Source: Sphingomonas sp. PAMC26645
GTDB lineage: Bacteria > Pseudomonadota > Alphaproteobacteria > Sphingomonadales > Sphingomonadaceae
Assembly (NCBI RefSeq): GCF_004795835.1
Contig: NZ_CP039249.1
Coordinates: 3,633,001 to 3,697,000 of the forward strand
DNA length: 64,000 nt
Direction of reading: 5' to 3'
Positions 1 to 9,538 of this stretch are shown here, in pieces (position 1 is the stretch's first letter; every line of letters begins with the position of its first letter). The position numbers and the translations under genes were made by a program. The notes beneath the pieces were generated by a model, which saw nothing but the letters and a program-made list of their open reading frames with translations, was not told the origin of the DNA and made no database searches.

Positions 1-228
1 TGATGACCTCGCTCGGCCGGTAGGTCAGCCATAAAGCGTTTTATCATTCATACCGTCGCCGATTATATTCGGCCGGTTAGGAATTGTAACAGCAAGTAAC
101 CGACGCATTTGTACACCTGCAACATCTTGCAACTATCTGTTTCCAGCCCGTCGTCATGCACCATACCCAATGCAGTAGAAGGATGACGTCGGCGATCATT
201 TGCGCCGGATAGACACTGGAGATATATC

Positions 229-651
229 ATGAAAATCGGTTCAGCTGCTATGTTCACAGTCGTTACGCTGTGGCTGACGACTCCCATACTCGCTTATGCG
301 CAGGCCGGCGGTGGCTTGTTCGATACCGCCGATACAAACGGCGACGCCGTCGTCACGCGCGCCGAGTTCATCGCCGCGCGCGACGCGAGCTTCAACCGTA
401 TCGACCGGAACGGCGACGGCAGCATCAGCGATGCAGACTTTACCCGGATCGCGCGGTTCAAGCCCGACGTCGCGAAGTCACTGCAGGATTCACTGAAGGG
501 CGCCGATGCGAACGGCGACGGTCGGATCACTCGCGAGGAGCTCCACGCGGCGCCAGCAAGGGCCTTCGACCTCGCGGACGAAGACAAGAACGGGTCCGTC
601 TCACAAGCGGAACGCGCCACCGTCAAATCTGCCGTCGAGGCTCGTCGTTGA
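229..651 (+). CDS. Secreted four-EF-hand calcium-binding protein
   Basis: A 140-residue protein with a Sec signal peptide (residues 1 to about 25, ending in AYAQA). Four EF-hand-like loops follow at residues 35-46, 59-70, 93-104 and 117-128. Loops 2 and 3 (DRNGDGSISDAD, DANGDGRITREE) keep the Asp/Asn ligands and central Gly of a functional site. Loop 1 is close to consensus and loop 4 is more divergent. It is probably a periplasmic or secreted calcium sensor or buffer; no enzymatic domain is visible. The ATG follows a GGAGA Shine-Dalgarno about 8 nt upstream. It stands alone, with no obvious operon partner. The EF-hand call is secure; the physiological role is unknown. Confidence 0.85.
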   Translation: MKIGSAAMFTVVTLWLTTPILAYAQAGGGLFDTADTNGDAVVTRAEFIAARDASFNRIDRNGDGSISDADFTRIARFKPDVAKSLQDSLKGADANGDGRITREELHAAPARAFDLADEDKNGSVSQAERATVKSAVEARR

Positions 652-735
652 CGGCCATACCTCACTGGTACTGATATCTATGTGCGGCGAGCATTCGCAT
701 GACGATGTTTCCGCGCATATCTATCCTCCGTCAGA

Positions 736-758
736 GACCCACAAACGGACGTTCACGC
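736..758 (-). repeat. Copy of the GAAYGTCCGC dispersed intergenic repeat
   Basis: The reverse complement reads GTGAACGTCCGTTTGTGGGTC, matching the core GAACGTCCGC-TT-GGGT seen in other gaps of this window. It lies in the 287-bp gap between the EF-hand gene and the sigma factor gene. The rest of that gap shows no gene; it ends with the Shine-Dalgarno of the sigma factor. Confidence 0.5.
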
Positions 759-938
759 TTCCTTTCCTGTTCACCAACTTCTGCCGTTCGTTCGCATTCC
801 ATGTCAGGCTGTACCCCGCTGAAGCGGCACGACAGATTGGCCCGTCTGCGCGCACCTAAGCCCCCCCGTACCGGCATTCGTTCGTCACGCCCTCAAACTG
901 TCACGCGCGGTCGGTAAGCAGGCCGTAAGGGGGGCGAC

Positions 939-1511
939 TTGGCCTGGCTTCGTGACATAGACCGATGGTTGGTTGACGCGGTGCTCCCCGGTGCCCTGCG
1001 CTACCACGCCTTGGCAGCTCGACTTGTGGGTGCCGCCGACGCCGAGGATCTGGTTCAGGAAGCTTACGCAAAGCTGCTATGCGCTTCTGATTGGCGTTCT
1101 ATCGTGAACCCGATCGGGTTCACGATGCGTGTCGTGCACAATCTGGCGCTCGATCGGCTACGCCGCGCGCGCATCGTCCGAATCGAACAGATCGCCGCTG
1201 CAGACCTGATGGAAATCCGCTATGACGGGCCGGACCCGCTGGCCGTGCTGTCCGGGAAGACGGAACTCGAAGCTCTGGTTGCGGCGGTGGATCGCCTGCC
1301 CTCACAATGTCGCAAGGTCGTGAGAATGCGAAAATTCGACGGTCTTGCCCCGCAAACGATAGCGGACGTGCTCGGCCTGTCCGTCTCTACGGTAGAGAAG
1401 CATCTCGCCAAGGGCCTTGCCATGCTCGTGGCCGGGCGAACCGCCGACTTGGCGGCTCCGTACCAGGAAGATAAGGTCAGTCCATGGAAGGGACGCAAAC
1501 GCCAAGTCTGA
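939..1511 (+). CDS. ECF-family RNA polymerase sigma factor, FecI type
   Basis: A 190-residue extracytoplasmic-function sigma factor. Residues about 20-85 form region 2, with the DAEDLVQEAY core-binding motif and the FTMRVVHNLALDRLRR segment that recognises the -10 element. Residues about 115-165 form region 4, with a helix-turn-helix (TIADVLGLSVSTVEKHL). Region 3 is absent, as is usual for this group. The chosen start is TTG, supported by a purine-rich Shine-Dalgarno (AAGGGGGG) just upstream. The next gene, a FecR-like anti-sigma factor, overlaps its 3' end by 28 bp, and a TonB receptor with an STN domain follows. This is the classical FecI-FecR-FecA surface-signalling order, so it probably activates the receptor genes downstream. 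Confidence 0.9.
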   Translation: MAWLRDIDRWLVDAVLPGALRYHALAARLVGAADAEDLVQEAYAKLLCASDWRSIVNPIGFTMRVVHNLALDRLRRARIVRIEQIAAADLMEIRYDGPDPLAVLSGKTELEALVAAVDRLPSQCRKVVRMRKFDGLAPQTIADVLGLSVSTVEKHLAKGLAMLVAGRTADLAAPYQEDKVSPWKGRKRQV

Positions 1512-2425
1512 CCGAGCAGGCCGCGGCCTGGCTCGTGGCGCTGGATGGCGGCAAGGCGGACCTACCGGCGTTCGAGGCCTGGCGTGACGGCGACCCGCGC
1601 AACGCCGCGACCTTTGCGCAGGTAGCGGCGGTTTGGACCAATCTGTCGGATGCGCGGTCGCTGGCGTCGACCAGCCAACCAGTCCCCGCGACGCAGCCGG
1701 CACGGCGCATGTCGCGTCGCCAAGTCCTGCAGGCCGCGTCGGTGATGGGCATGGTTAGCGTTGGCCTGACCGGAACGCGACTCTGGGCGCGATCGTCAGC
1801 AACGACGGCGGTCGGCGAACGGCGGACGATCCTGTTGCGCGGAGGAACGCGGCTGGATCTGAACACCGACACCACGGTGGAATGGATCGACGATGCCGAC
1901 AATGCTCGGGTCTGGCTGAACCGCGGCGAGATCGCACTCGATATCGCGCACGGCGCCGTGGCACTGGCAACAGACAGCGTGAAGGCGAACCTGGCACCCG
2001 GGCGATACAACGCGCGCGTCCAGGGGACGAATAGCATTTTGCTGGTCCTGGCAGGCGCCCTGAACACGCCCGGATCCAGCCGGGTCGGTGCGGGGCAGCA
2101 ACTGATCGTCGGCGCTGACGCGGCGATGGTTACGGCCGAGGTCGGAAGCAATGAGCGCGATCGTACCGCCGGCTGGCGACGTGGCGAGATCGTGCTGTCG
2201 GGCGAGCCACTGGACGCAATTCTCACCGACTATAATCGCTACCTGACCCGCAAGCTCGCGATCGGCGACCCCCACCTTAAGGCGATCCGGATCGGCGGCC
2301 GCTTCACCTCGAACAATCCTGATGACTTCCTGACAGCGCTGCACGCGTCGTTCGGGATCACGGTGCGTCAGCAAGGGGGCCTGACGGTCCTCTATTCGCA
2401 ACCGCACAAAATAGTTCCTGCCTGA
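1484..2425 (+). CDS. FecR-family anti-sigma / transmembrane signal transducer
   Basis: A 313-residue FecR-like protein. The cytoplasmic N-terminal part (about residues 1-75, including WLVALDGGKADLPAFEAW) resembles the DUF4880 sigma-binding region. It is followed by SRRQVLQAASVMGMVS, a single membrane-spanning segment, and a periplasmic FecR domain (ERRTILLRGGTRLDLNTDT). In this family the periplasmic domain contacts the N-terminal signalling domain of a TonB receptor and relays ligand occupancy to the ECF sigma factor. The ATG overlaps the sigma factor gene by 28 bp, implying translational coupling. The receptor with an STN domain starts 55 bp downstream. The family call is secure; the ligand is unknown. 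Confidence 0.9.
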   Translation: MEGTQTPSLTEQAAAWLVALDGGKADLPAFEAWRDGDPRNAATFAQVAAVWTNLSDARSLASTSQPVPATQPARRMSRRQVLQAASVMGMVSVGLTGTRLWARSSATTAVGERRTILLRGGTRLDLNTDTTVEWIDDADNARVWLNRGEIALDIAHGAVALATDSVKANLAPGRYNARVQGTNSILLVLAGALNTPGSSRVGAGQQLIVGADAAMVTAEVGSNERDRTAGWRRGEIVLSGEPLDAILTDYNRYLTRKLAIGDPHLKAIRIGGRFTSNNPDDFLTALHASFGITVRQQGGLTVLYSQPHKIVPA

Positions 2426-2480
2426 CTGGCGGTTTCTCGAACCTCCCCCGTCAGCAGGGTACAGGCCACGGGGGATCGAC

Positions 2481-5219
2481 ATGCGGAACTTGATGATGGC
2501 GGGCGTAAGCCTGGTGGCGTGCGTCGCGCAGTCTGCGTCGGCGCAGGACGCAGGGCCGAAGAGTTTCGACATTCCTGCACAGGATGCAACGCAAGCCCTG
2601 AACAGCTGGAGCAAACAGGCGGGGATCCAGCTGTTGTTTCCGTATGCCGGACTGCAAGGTCGCCGTACCATCGCACTACGCGGGCGCTACACGCCGCGCG
2701 CCGCCCTACTGCGGCTGCTGGACGGCCTGCCGTTGCAGATCGCGACTGAGAGCCCCTCGACGATCGCACTGCGGACGCCCGCCGCCACCAGCAAGACGAT
2801 CACACGAAGCCCTGAGGCGGCCACCAAGCAGCCGCTGGAGGAGATTGTCGTCACTGGGACGAATACCCGGTTGAAGCAATTTCGCGCGCCTTACTCGATC
2901 AGCACGATGCGTCGCGAGGACATCGATCAACAGAGCCCGCTCAGCACCGCCGACCTGATCGGTTCGCTGCCCGGCTTCTATGCCGAGGCGACTTCGGGCG
3001 AAGTTTCCGCGACGGTGTACACCCGCGGCCTGCCGCTCGGAGGCTACCGCTTCGTCCAGTTGCTCGAGGACGGCCTGCCGATCTTCAACGAGAACCAGGA
3101 AGGCACGATCCTGCCCGACGTGTTCGTCCGCGACGACCTGATGACCGAACGAGTCGAGGCGGTGCGGCTCGGTACCTCGCCGATCCTTTACAACAATGCG
3201 CCGGGCGGCGTGATCAACTTCATCACCCGCAAGGGCACCGACCACTTCAAGGGCGCGATCCGGCTGACCGTGCAGGATAACGACGCGCAGAGGATCGACA
3301 GTTATGTCAGCGGTCCGATCGCTGATAAACTGACGTTTGCGACCGGGGGGTTTTACCGGATCGGCGATGGCCTGCGCAAAACCGGCTTCACCGCCGACAA
3401 GGGTGGTCAGCTGCGAGCCAACGTCACCTATCGCGACGATCGTGGCGAGCTGACGGTCTATGCGAAATACCAGAACGACCGGAACATCTTCTACCTGCCG
3501 ATCCCGCTCGACGATCCGCGGGATCCCAGCAGCAGCCTGAAGGACCTGATCGACCCGTTGCGCGGCACGCTGGCGTCGACCAACGTCCGGTTTCCGAGGC
3601 TGCGGATGGTCGACGGTACGCCAACCGGCACGACGATGACACGCGACCTGTCCGACGGCCGCCACCCCGACGTCTTCACCGCGGGGGCCGACGCCACGGT
3701 TACGCTCGGCGGCTTTACCTTCCGCAACCTGTTCCGCGTCACGGACGGCACGCTGAGTGGGGACTCGCTGTTCTCGACCACCGCGGTGCAGGACGCGACG
3801 ACCTATCGCAACGCCGCGCTGACCCGCGCGCGCGCCGCGTTCGGCACTAGCGTCGTCGGCATCCGCTACGCCTATGCCGACAGCATTACGCCTGGACAGC
3901 AGAGCTTCGACCCGGCGACGACCCGCAACTTGGTCGTCCAGGCGCAATATCAAACCGCGGATACCAAGTTCAACAACGTGTTCGACAGCTTGTCCGCCAG
4001 GCGTTCGTTCGAGACAGGGTTCGGGTCGCACGAGGTCTCGGTCGGCGGGTATTTCTCGCGCTACCATTTCGACCAGACGCAGTACGCCGCGGACATGCTG
4101 TTCGAGGTGCGCAACCGTCCGCGCCTGCTCGACCTGGTCGCGGTCGACGCCGCCGGCAATACGGTGGGCATGGTCACCGACCACGGGGTCGTCCGCTACG
4201 GCGCATCGACGTTCGTCGGTGGCGGCGTCGACAGTACCGCACTCGCCTTCTACGTCGCCGACACCTGGCGTCTCGGCAAGCTGCAGATCGACGGCGGCTT
4301 CCGCCACCAGTCCACCCGGCAGTCCGGCTATGGCATCAACACCATCACGCAGAATCTCGGCACGCGCGAGACGCTGGCGGACGATGCGGTGATCGGCTCG
4401 GCGGGAACACGCACCAACCGCCGGGAACGGTTCGGCGGTAACTCCTATACCGTCGGCGGCCTGTACGATTTCGCCGACAATTTCGTGATGTTCGCCCGCT
4501 ACACCCGCGGCCTTCTGACCCCCGCCTTGTCGAACATCACCCGCGGTACGGTCGTCACCAACAGCTATGTCGACCAGAAGGAGATCGGCGCGCGCTACCG
4601 TAACAAATTCATGTCGGCGAGCGTGACCGCGTTCACCAACAGCTTCGACAATCTCTCGGTCACGACGGCGGTCGTCGATCCGAAAACCAATCTGGTCCGC
4701 AACTTCGTCCTGGTCGGCAAGAGCGACACGCCGGGGTTCGAGGGCGAACTGACGCTGAACCCGACCTCATTCTTCTCCATCACCGGCAACCTGACCTACC
4801 AGGAACCCAAGCAGGTGAACCTGCGCGAACAGGGCAGCACGCAGCCCTTTGCCTTCAAGGTCGGGCGCAACGTGGCGCGGATCCCCGAGCTGATCTTCAA
4901 CGTGACCCCGGCGGTCAATTTCGACATCGCGGGCAGCGCGACCCGGCTTTACCTCAACGCCGCGCATGTCGGCCGCCGGTTCGTCGATGCCGCCAACACC
5001 ACCTTGCTGCCGGCCTATACCGAGTTGCAGGCGGGGCTGATCGTCGATCGTGGCCCGGTCCGCGCGCAACTCAACGTCTCCAACCTGACCAACGCGTTCG
5101 GCCTGTCTGAGGGTAACCCGCGGCAGGACACGCTGACCGGCCAGGGCACCCCGGAGGCAATCTATGGCCGGCCGCTGTTCGGGCGGCTGGTCAAGCTGAG
5201 TCTGCAATACAGCCTGTAG
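2481..5219 (+). CDS. TonB-dependent receptor with N-terminal STN signalling domain (FecA-like)
   Basis: A 912-residue outer-membrane transporter. It has a signal peptide (residues 1 to about 22, ending ASAQDA), an STN signalling domain (about residues 28-97), and a TonB-box/plug region starting at EEIVVTG (residues 120-126). The plug shows STADLIGSLPGF and NAPGGVINFITRKG, and a 22-strand barrel ends in the aromatic C-terminus KLSLQYSL. The STN domain marks it as a signal-transducing receptor matched to the FecI/FecR pair upstream. A PhoD-like gene follows 98 bp downstream, which suggests a phosphorylated substrate, but siderophore-type ligands cannot be excluded. Length and architecture are normal for FecA-like receptors. 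Confidence 0.92.
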   Translation: MRNLMMAGVSLVACVAQSASAQDAGPKSFDIPAQDATQALNSWSKQAGIQLLFPYAGLQGRRTIALRGRYTPRAALLRLLDGLPLQIATESPSTIALRTPAATSKTITRSPEAATKQPLEEIVVTGTNTRLKQFRAPYSISTMRREDIDQQSPLSTADLIGSLPGFYAEATSGEVSATVYTRGLPLGGYRFVQLLEDGLPIFNENQEGTILPDVFVRDDLMTERVEAVRLGTSPILYNNAPGGVINFITRKGTDHFKGAIRLTVQDNDAQRIDSYVSGPIADKLTFATGGFYRIGDGLRKTGFTADKGGQLRANVTYRDDRGELTVYAKYQNDRNIFYLPIPLDDPRDPSSSLKDLIDPLRGTLASTNVRFPRLRMVDGTPTGTTMTRDLSDGRHPDVFTAGADATVTLGGFTFRNLFRVTDGTLSGDSLFSTTAVQDATTYRNAALTRARAAFGTSVVGIRYAYADSITPGQQSFDPATTRNLVVQAQYQTADTKFNNVFDSLSARRSFETGFGSHEVSVGGYFSRYHFDQTQYAADMLFEVRNRPRLLDLVAVDAAGNTVGMVTDHGVVRYGASTFVGGGVDSTALAFYVADTWRLGKLQIDGGFRHQSTRQSGYGINTITQNLGTRETLADDAVIGSAGTRTNRRERFGGNSYTVGGLYDFADNFVMFARYTRGLLTPALSNITRGTVVTNSYVDQKEIGARYRNKFMSASVTAFTNSFDNLSVTTAVVDPKTNLVRNFVLVGKSDTPGFEGELTLNPTSFFSITGNLTYQEPKQVNLREQGSTQPFAFKVGRNVARIPELIFNVTPAVNFDIAGSATRLYLNAAHVGRRFVDAANTTLLPAYTELQAGLIVDRGPVRAQLNVSNLTNAFGLSEGNPRQDTLTGQGTPEAIYGRPLFGRLVKLSLQYSL

Positions 5220-5317
5220 CCGACCGCGACCGTCATCACGGTGTCGCCCATCCACGACATGCAACAACAGACCGGCAGCGACACGCGCCGGTCCCTGTCA
5301 AAAGGGAGTGAAGTCTG

Positions 5318-6853
5318 ATGCTCACCCGGCGTACGATCATCGGCGCGGCCGCCGCCGCCCCTGCCCTTCTCGGCTTCGGACGCGCGGGTGCGCTGACATC
5401 CGAGCGTCTGTTCAGCTTCGGCGTCGCGTCGGGCGATCCGACGCCCAACGGCGTCGTGCTATGGACCCGTCTCGCCGCGCGGCCGCTCGCCGGGGACGGC
5501 GGCATGGGAGCCGCCCGCGTGCCGGTGCGGTGGGAAATCTATGACGACGACAGCGGACGCCACCTCGTACGTGCCGGCGATGCAGTCGCCGAACCCGCAT
5601 GGGGCCATTCGGTTCACGTGGAGGTGAGCGGGCTGCAGTCGGGACGTCCCTATTGGTACCGGTTCATCGCCGGCGGTGAGGCGAGCGCGATCGGGCGGAC
5701 GCGCACCGCCCCTGCCCGCCACGCACTGCCCGAGCGGCTGCGCTTCTGTTTCGGGTCGTGCCAGAAATACGAGGACGGGCAGTTCGGCGCCTGGGCCAAC
5801 ACCGTCGCCGAGGATCCCGACCTGATCGTCTTCCTTGGCGATTACATCTACGAGGAGGATCCCTCGGTCGGCACGCCGAGGGTCCACCTCAATCCCGCGC
5901 CGGTTGATCTCGACGGCTACCGCGTGCGCTATGCGACCTATCGGCTCGATCCGCTGTTGCAGGCGGCGCACGCGGTCGCACCGTGGATCGTGACGTGGGA
6001 CGATCACGAGGTCATCAACGACTATGCTGACTTGGCCGACCAGCACAACAGCGATCCCGCGGTGATGGCGCGGCGGCGGGCGGCGGCTTACCAGGCCTAT
6101 TACGAGTTCATGCCGCTACGCGCCTATTCGCGTCCACACGGGCCCGATATGCGATTGTATCGGACGCTCGACTGGGGCCGGCTGGCGCAGTTCCAGGTGC
6201 TCGACGACAGGCAATATCGCTCGCCGCGCGGCTGCCAGTCGCACGTCCGCGGCGAGATGTCGGTGTCGGTCGTCAAGGATTGCCCCGATCTTCACGATCC
6301 GAAGGCCTCGATCCTCGGCATGCCGCAGGAGAAATGGCTGCTGGATACCCTGTCAGGGACCAAGGCACGCTGGAACATTCTGACGCAGCAGACGCAGATC
6401 ACGCCCTATCCGCGTCGCGACCCCGCGCATCCGGATGGCCCCGCGGACATGCAGACGGTCGATACCTGGCAAGGCTATCAAGCCTCGCGCAATCGCATTT
6501 TCGCGCGCTGGCAGGACGCCAATGTGTCGAACCCGCTGGTGATCGGCGGCGACATCCACGCCTTCGTCGCCAGCGACATCAGCTATCGCGGAAAGGCACT
6601 GGCGCCCTGCTTCGTCGGCGGATCGATCACCACCCAGGCGGGCGATAAACTGCTGGTGCAGAACACCGCTGACCTCCCGGCCTACCGTTTCGCGCGCAAC
6701 GACGTCCGCGGTTATGGCCGCATCGACGTCACGCCGACGCAGTGTGACGTCGCCTTCCGCGCACTCCGCAACCCGCTCGATGCGCGGACCGAGGCGTACG
6801 ACCTGACCAAATACGTCGTCGAAGACCGCAGGCCGAGAATGCAGGCGGCCTGA
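5318..6853 (+). CDS. phoD: PhoD-type alkaline phosphatase / phosphodiesterase, Tat-exported
   Basis: A 511-residue PhoD-family protein, usual length for the family. The N-terminus carries a twin-arginine signal (TRRTIIGAAAAAPALLGF), expected because PhoD folds with its metal cofactor before export. Seen in order are the N-terminal beta-sandwich (FSFGVASGDPTPNGVVLWTR), CFGSCQKYEDGQF, the metal-site motif FLGDYIYEED, TWDDHEVINDY, FQVLDDRQYR and the C-terminal metal site VIGGDIHAF. In the family these residues bind Fe3+ and Ca2+ and hydrolyse phosphomono- and diesters. The ATG is preceded by AAAGGGAGTGAAG. It sits between two TonB receptors, so it may process a phosphoester at the cell surface or in the periplasm. 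Family assignment is firm, substrate inferred. Confidence 0.9.
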   Translation: MLTRRTIIGAAAAAPALLGFGRAGALTSERLFSFGVASGDPTPNGVVLWTRLAARPLAGDGGMGAARVPVRWEIYDDDSGRHLVRAGDAVAEPAWGHSVHVEVSGLQSGRPYWYRFIAGGEASAIGRTRTAPARHALPERLRFCFGSCQKYEDGQFGAWANTVAEDPDLIVFLGDYIYEEDPSVGTPRVHLNPAPVDLDGYRVRYATYRLDPLLQAAHAVAPWIVTWDDHEVINDYADLADQHNSDPAVMARRRAAAYQAYYEFMPLRAYSRPHGPDMRLYRTLDWGRLAQFQVLDDRQYRSPRGCQSHVRGEMSVSVVKDCPDLHDPKASILGMPQEKWLLDTLSGTKARWNILTQQTQITPYPRRDPAHPDGPADMQTVDTWQGYQASRNRIFARWQDANVSNPLVIGGDIHAFVASDISYRGKALAPCFVGGSITTQAGDKLLVQNTADLPAYRFARNDVRGYGRIDVTPTQCDVAFRALRNPLDARTEAYDLTKYVVEDRRPRMQAA

Positions 6854-6940
6854 ACCCGGCGCGCGACGGCGGCGACGCCTCACGCATCACCGACATCTGA
6901 CCGGCAGCCGAAAGTGTGCGCCGTTCCAAAGGGGACCATC

Positions 6941-9538
6941 ATGAACCGCCTCCGTACCGCCATATCGCTGACCACGTCGCTGCTCGCGCTCACAATCGCC
7001 ACGACCCTGCAGGCGCAGACCATGCCGTCGACCGAAGACGCCCCCGAAGCCGAGATCGTCGTCACCGGCCAGCGCGCCAGCCAAGCCCGTGCGCTTGCCG
7101 CCAAGCGCGACGCGATCGGCGTGATCGACGTCGCCGCAGCGGACGATATCGGCCGCCTGCCTGACCGCAACGTCGCCGAGGTGATCGAGCATCTTCCGGG
7201 CGTCGGCGTCACCTACGACCAGGGCGAAGGGCGCTACGCCTCGGTCCGCGGAGTGCCCTCGACGCTAAACGGCTACACGCTGAACGGGCTAGAGATCGGC
7301 AACCCTGACGGCACCACGCGCGCCTTGCCGCTCGACATCGTCTCGGGCCAGCTGGTCAACCGGGTCGAGGTCGCGAAGGTAAAGACCGCGGACATGGACG
7401 GCCAGGGCATCGGCGGCACGATCAACCTCGTCACCGAGACGGCATTCGACTTCAAGGAACCCTTCGCGCTCGCCGCGACCGCCAAGGCGGGGTATCAGGA
7501 GCTCAACGGCAAGGTCCCGTACCAGGCCGACGCCAGCATCGCGAAACGCTTCGGCGCCAACGAACAGTTCGGCATCGTGCTCGGCGGCAGCTATTCGAAG
7601 CGCAATTTCACCAGCGATGGCTTCTACCCAGACGACTGGCGCCCGGTGGTGGGCGCGGCGCGTGGCGGCGTCCCAACCAACATCAAATACACCGAATACA
7701 ACCTCACCCGCACCCGCATCGGTGGCGCTGGCTCGCTCGACTGGCACCCAAGCGACCACCAGATCTTCTACGTCCGCGGCGTATATTCGAAGTTCATCGA
7801 GGACGAGGTCCGCGGCCGCTACCGCCTCGATTTCACCAGCACGCCGTTCACGTTCGATCCCAACGGACTGACCGGCTCCGCACCGGGCACGCCAAGCTCG
7901 CAGACCGGCGTGGCGGGCACCGGCACCGAACGGCGGCAGGACCTGCGGCTCGATTACAAGGTGAAGACGATCGCGACCGCGATGGTCGGCGGCTCGACAG
8001 AGGTGGACAAGCTCAAGCTCGAATACGCAGGCTCGCGCAGTCGCAACACCGTTCTTGACCGCTTCAGCACCTGGCAGTTCCGCTGCAACCCCGGCCCGGT
8101 CAGGTTCGACTTCACCGACACGATCTACACCGCCGCGCCGGTCACCGAATGCAATGCCAACCAATTGCAGTTCCGTCAGTACAACCTACAGACCCAGCGG
8201 GGTGTCGAGAAAATATGGCAGGGCAAGCTCGACGCGACCTACGACCTCGGCGGCGAGAGCTTCTTCAAGATCGGCGCGAAATACCGAACCTCCGACCGCG
8301 ACTTCGACCAGAGCAACCCGGTCTACGATCGCGGCGCCAATGCCGCCACCCGCTTCACGCTCGGCCAGTACAACCTCCAGGGTGGGTCGGTCACCGTGCA
8401 TCCCGACAACACCGATACCGACAAGGGCTATGTAAACAGCCCGCTGATCGATCCGGCGGCGATCAAGGCGTTCACCGCCGCGCAACTCGCCGGCAATCTG
8501 TTCGTGCTCAACCGCGCGACCTCGCTGACCAACGACACGATCGCCGACTTCCAGCCGAAGGAAGACGTCGGCTCGGGCTATGCGATGGCCAATCTGGCGT
8601 TCGGCGCGATCACCGTCACGCCCGGGCTGCGTTTCGAACATACCCGACTGACCGTCACCGGCTATCAGTTGCAGAACACCGCGACCGTCGTGCCGCTGAC
8701 CCGCAAGACCGATTACAACGACTGGCTACCGTCGCTGATCGTGCGGATCAGGCCGAACGAAGAGACCGTCCTGCGCGCCTCCTACTCACGCAGCCTCGGC
8801 CGCCCCGAATACAACAGCCTGTCACCGGGCGGCTCGATCGACACCGGCAACGGCATCGTCTCGCTCGGCAATCCCGACCTGAAACCGTATCGCGCGGATA
8901 ATTTCGACGTCTCGGGCGAATGGTATTTCGCGCGCGGCGGGCTGTTGAGCGTCGGTGCGTTCGCCAAGCTGATCAAGAACCCGATCTTTACGCAGACGAC
9001 CACGCTGACCAACACCGTCTACAACGGCGTGAACTACGCGACGCTGACGATCGCGCAGCCATTCAACGCCGACAAGGGCGACATCGTCGGCATCGAAGCG
9101 CAGTTCCAGCAGCAGTTCACCTTCCTGCCGGGTGTGTTGTCGGGGCTCGGCATCCAACTGACTGGCACGCTGACGGATTCGACGCTGCGGCTGCCGACGG
9201 GACGCACCTCGACCTTCCCGAGCCAGTCGGAGTATCTCTACGGTGCCGAACTGTTCTACCAACGCGGGCCGGTCGAGGCATCGGTCGCCTATCACAATAC
9301 CGGTCACGCCCTGCTCGCGGTCGGCGCGCTCGATTATCAGGACCAGTCGAACGACGACCTCAAGCGGCTCGATGCCAAGGCGAGCTTCGCGCTGCTTCAA
9401 AACGTCACGCTGTTCGCCGAGGCGCAGAACCTGACCGACGCGCCGACCCGCCAATATCAGGGTAACCGCAAGGACTGGATCATCCAGAACGAACGCTATG
9501 GCCGGACGTTCTACGGTGGCGTATCGGTGAAGTTCTGA
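6941..9538 (+). CDS. TonB-dependent receptor (second receptor of the PhoD cluster)
   Basis: An 865-residue outer-membrane receptor. A signal peptide (NRLRTAISLTTSLLALTIA, ending LQAQT) is followed by the TonB-box region AEIVVTGQRASQARALAAKR, then a plug with DNVA-type motif DRNVAEVIEHLPGVGV and VRGVPSTLNGYTLNG, and a barrel ending YGGVSVKF. The STN domain found in the neighbouring receptor is absent, so this one is a plain transporter. The ATG at 6941 is preferred over an upstream alternative because AAAGGGGA lies 6-8 nt before it. Its stop overlaps the start of the next gene in a TGATG arrangement. Sequence style (long N-terminal box with ALAAKRDAIGVID) is that of the large sphingomonad and Caulobacter receptors for complex organic molecules. 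Substrate unknown. Confidence 0.9.
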   Translation: MNRLRTAISLTTSLLALTIATTLQAQTMPSTEDAPEAEIVVTGQRASQARALAAKRDAIGVIDVAAADDIGRLPDRNVAEVIEHLPGVGVTYDQGEGRYASVRGVPSTLNGYTLNGLEIGNPDGTTRALPLDIVSGQLVNRVEVAKVKTADMDGQGIGGTINLVTETAFDFKEPFALAATAKAGYQELNGKVPYQADASIAKRFGANEQFGIVLGGSYSKRNFTSDGFYPDDWRPVVGAARGGVPTNIKYTEYNLTRTRIGGAGSLDWHPSDHQIFYVRGVYSKFIEDEVRGRYRLDFTSTPFTFDPNGLTGSAPGTPSSQTGVAGTGTERRQDLRLDYKVKTIATAMVGGSTEVDKLKLEYAGSRSRNTVLDRFSTWQFRCNPGPVRFDFTDTIYTAAPVTECNANQLQFRQYNLQTQRGVEKIWQGKLDATYDLGGESFFKIGAKYRTSDRDFDQSNPVYDRGANAATRFTLGQYNLQGGSVTVHPDNTDTDKGYVNSPLIDPAAIKAFTAAQLAGNLFVLNRATSLTNDTIADFQPKEDVGSGYAMANLAFGAITVTPGLRFEHTRLTVTGYQLQNTATVVPLTRKTDYNDWLPSLIVRIRPNEETVLRASYSRSLGRPEYNSLSPGGSIDTGNGIVSLGNPDLKPYRADNFDVSGEWYFARGGLLSVGAFAKLIKNPIFTQTTTLTNTVYNGVNYATLTIAQPFNADKGDIVGIEAQFQQQFTFLPGVLSGLGIQLTGTLTDSTLRLPTGRTSTFPSQSEYLYGAELFYQRGPVEASVAYHNTGHALLAVGALDYQDQSNDDLKRLDAKASFALLQNVTLFAEAQNLTDAPTRQYQGNRKDWIIQNERYGRTFYGGVSVKF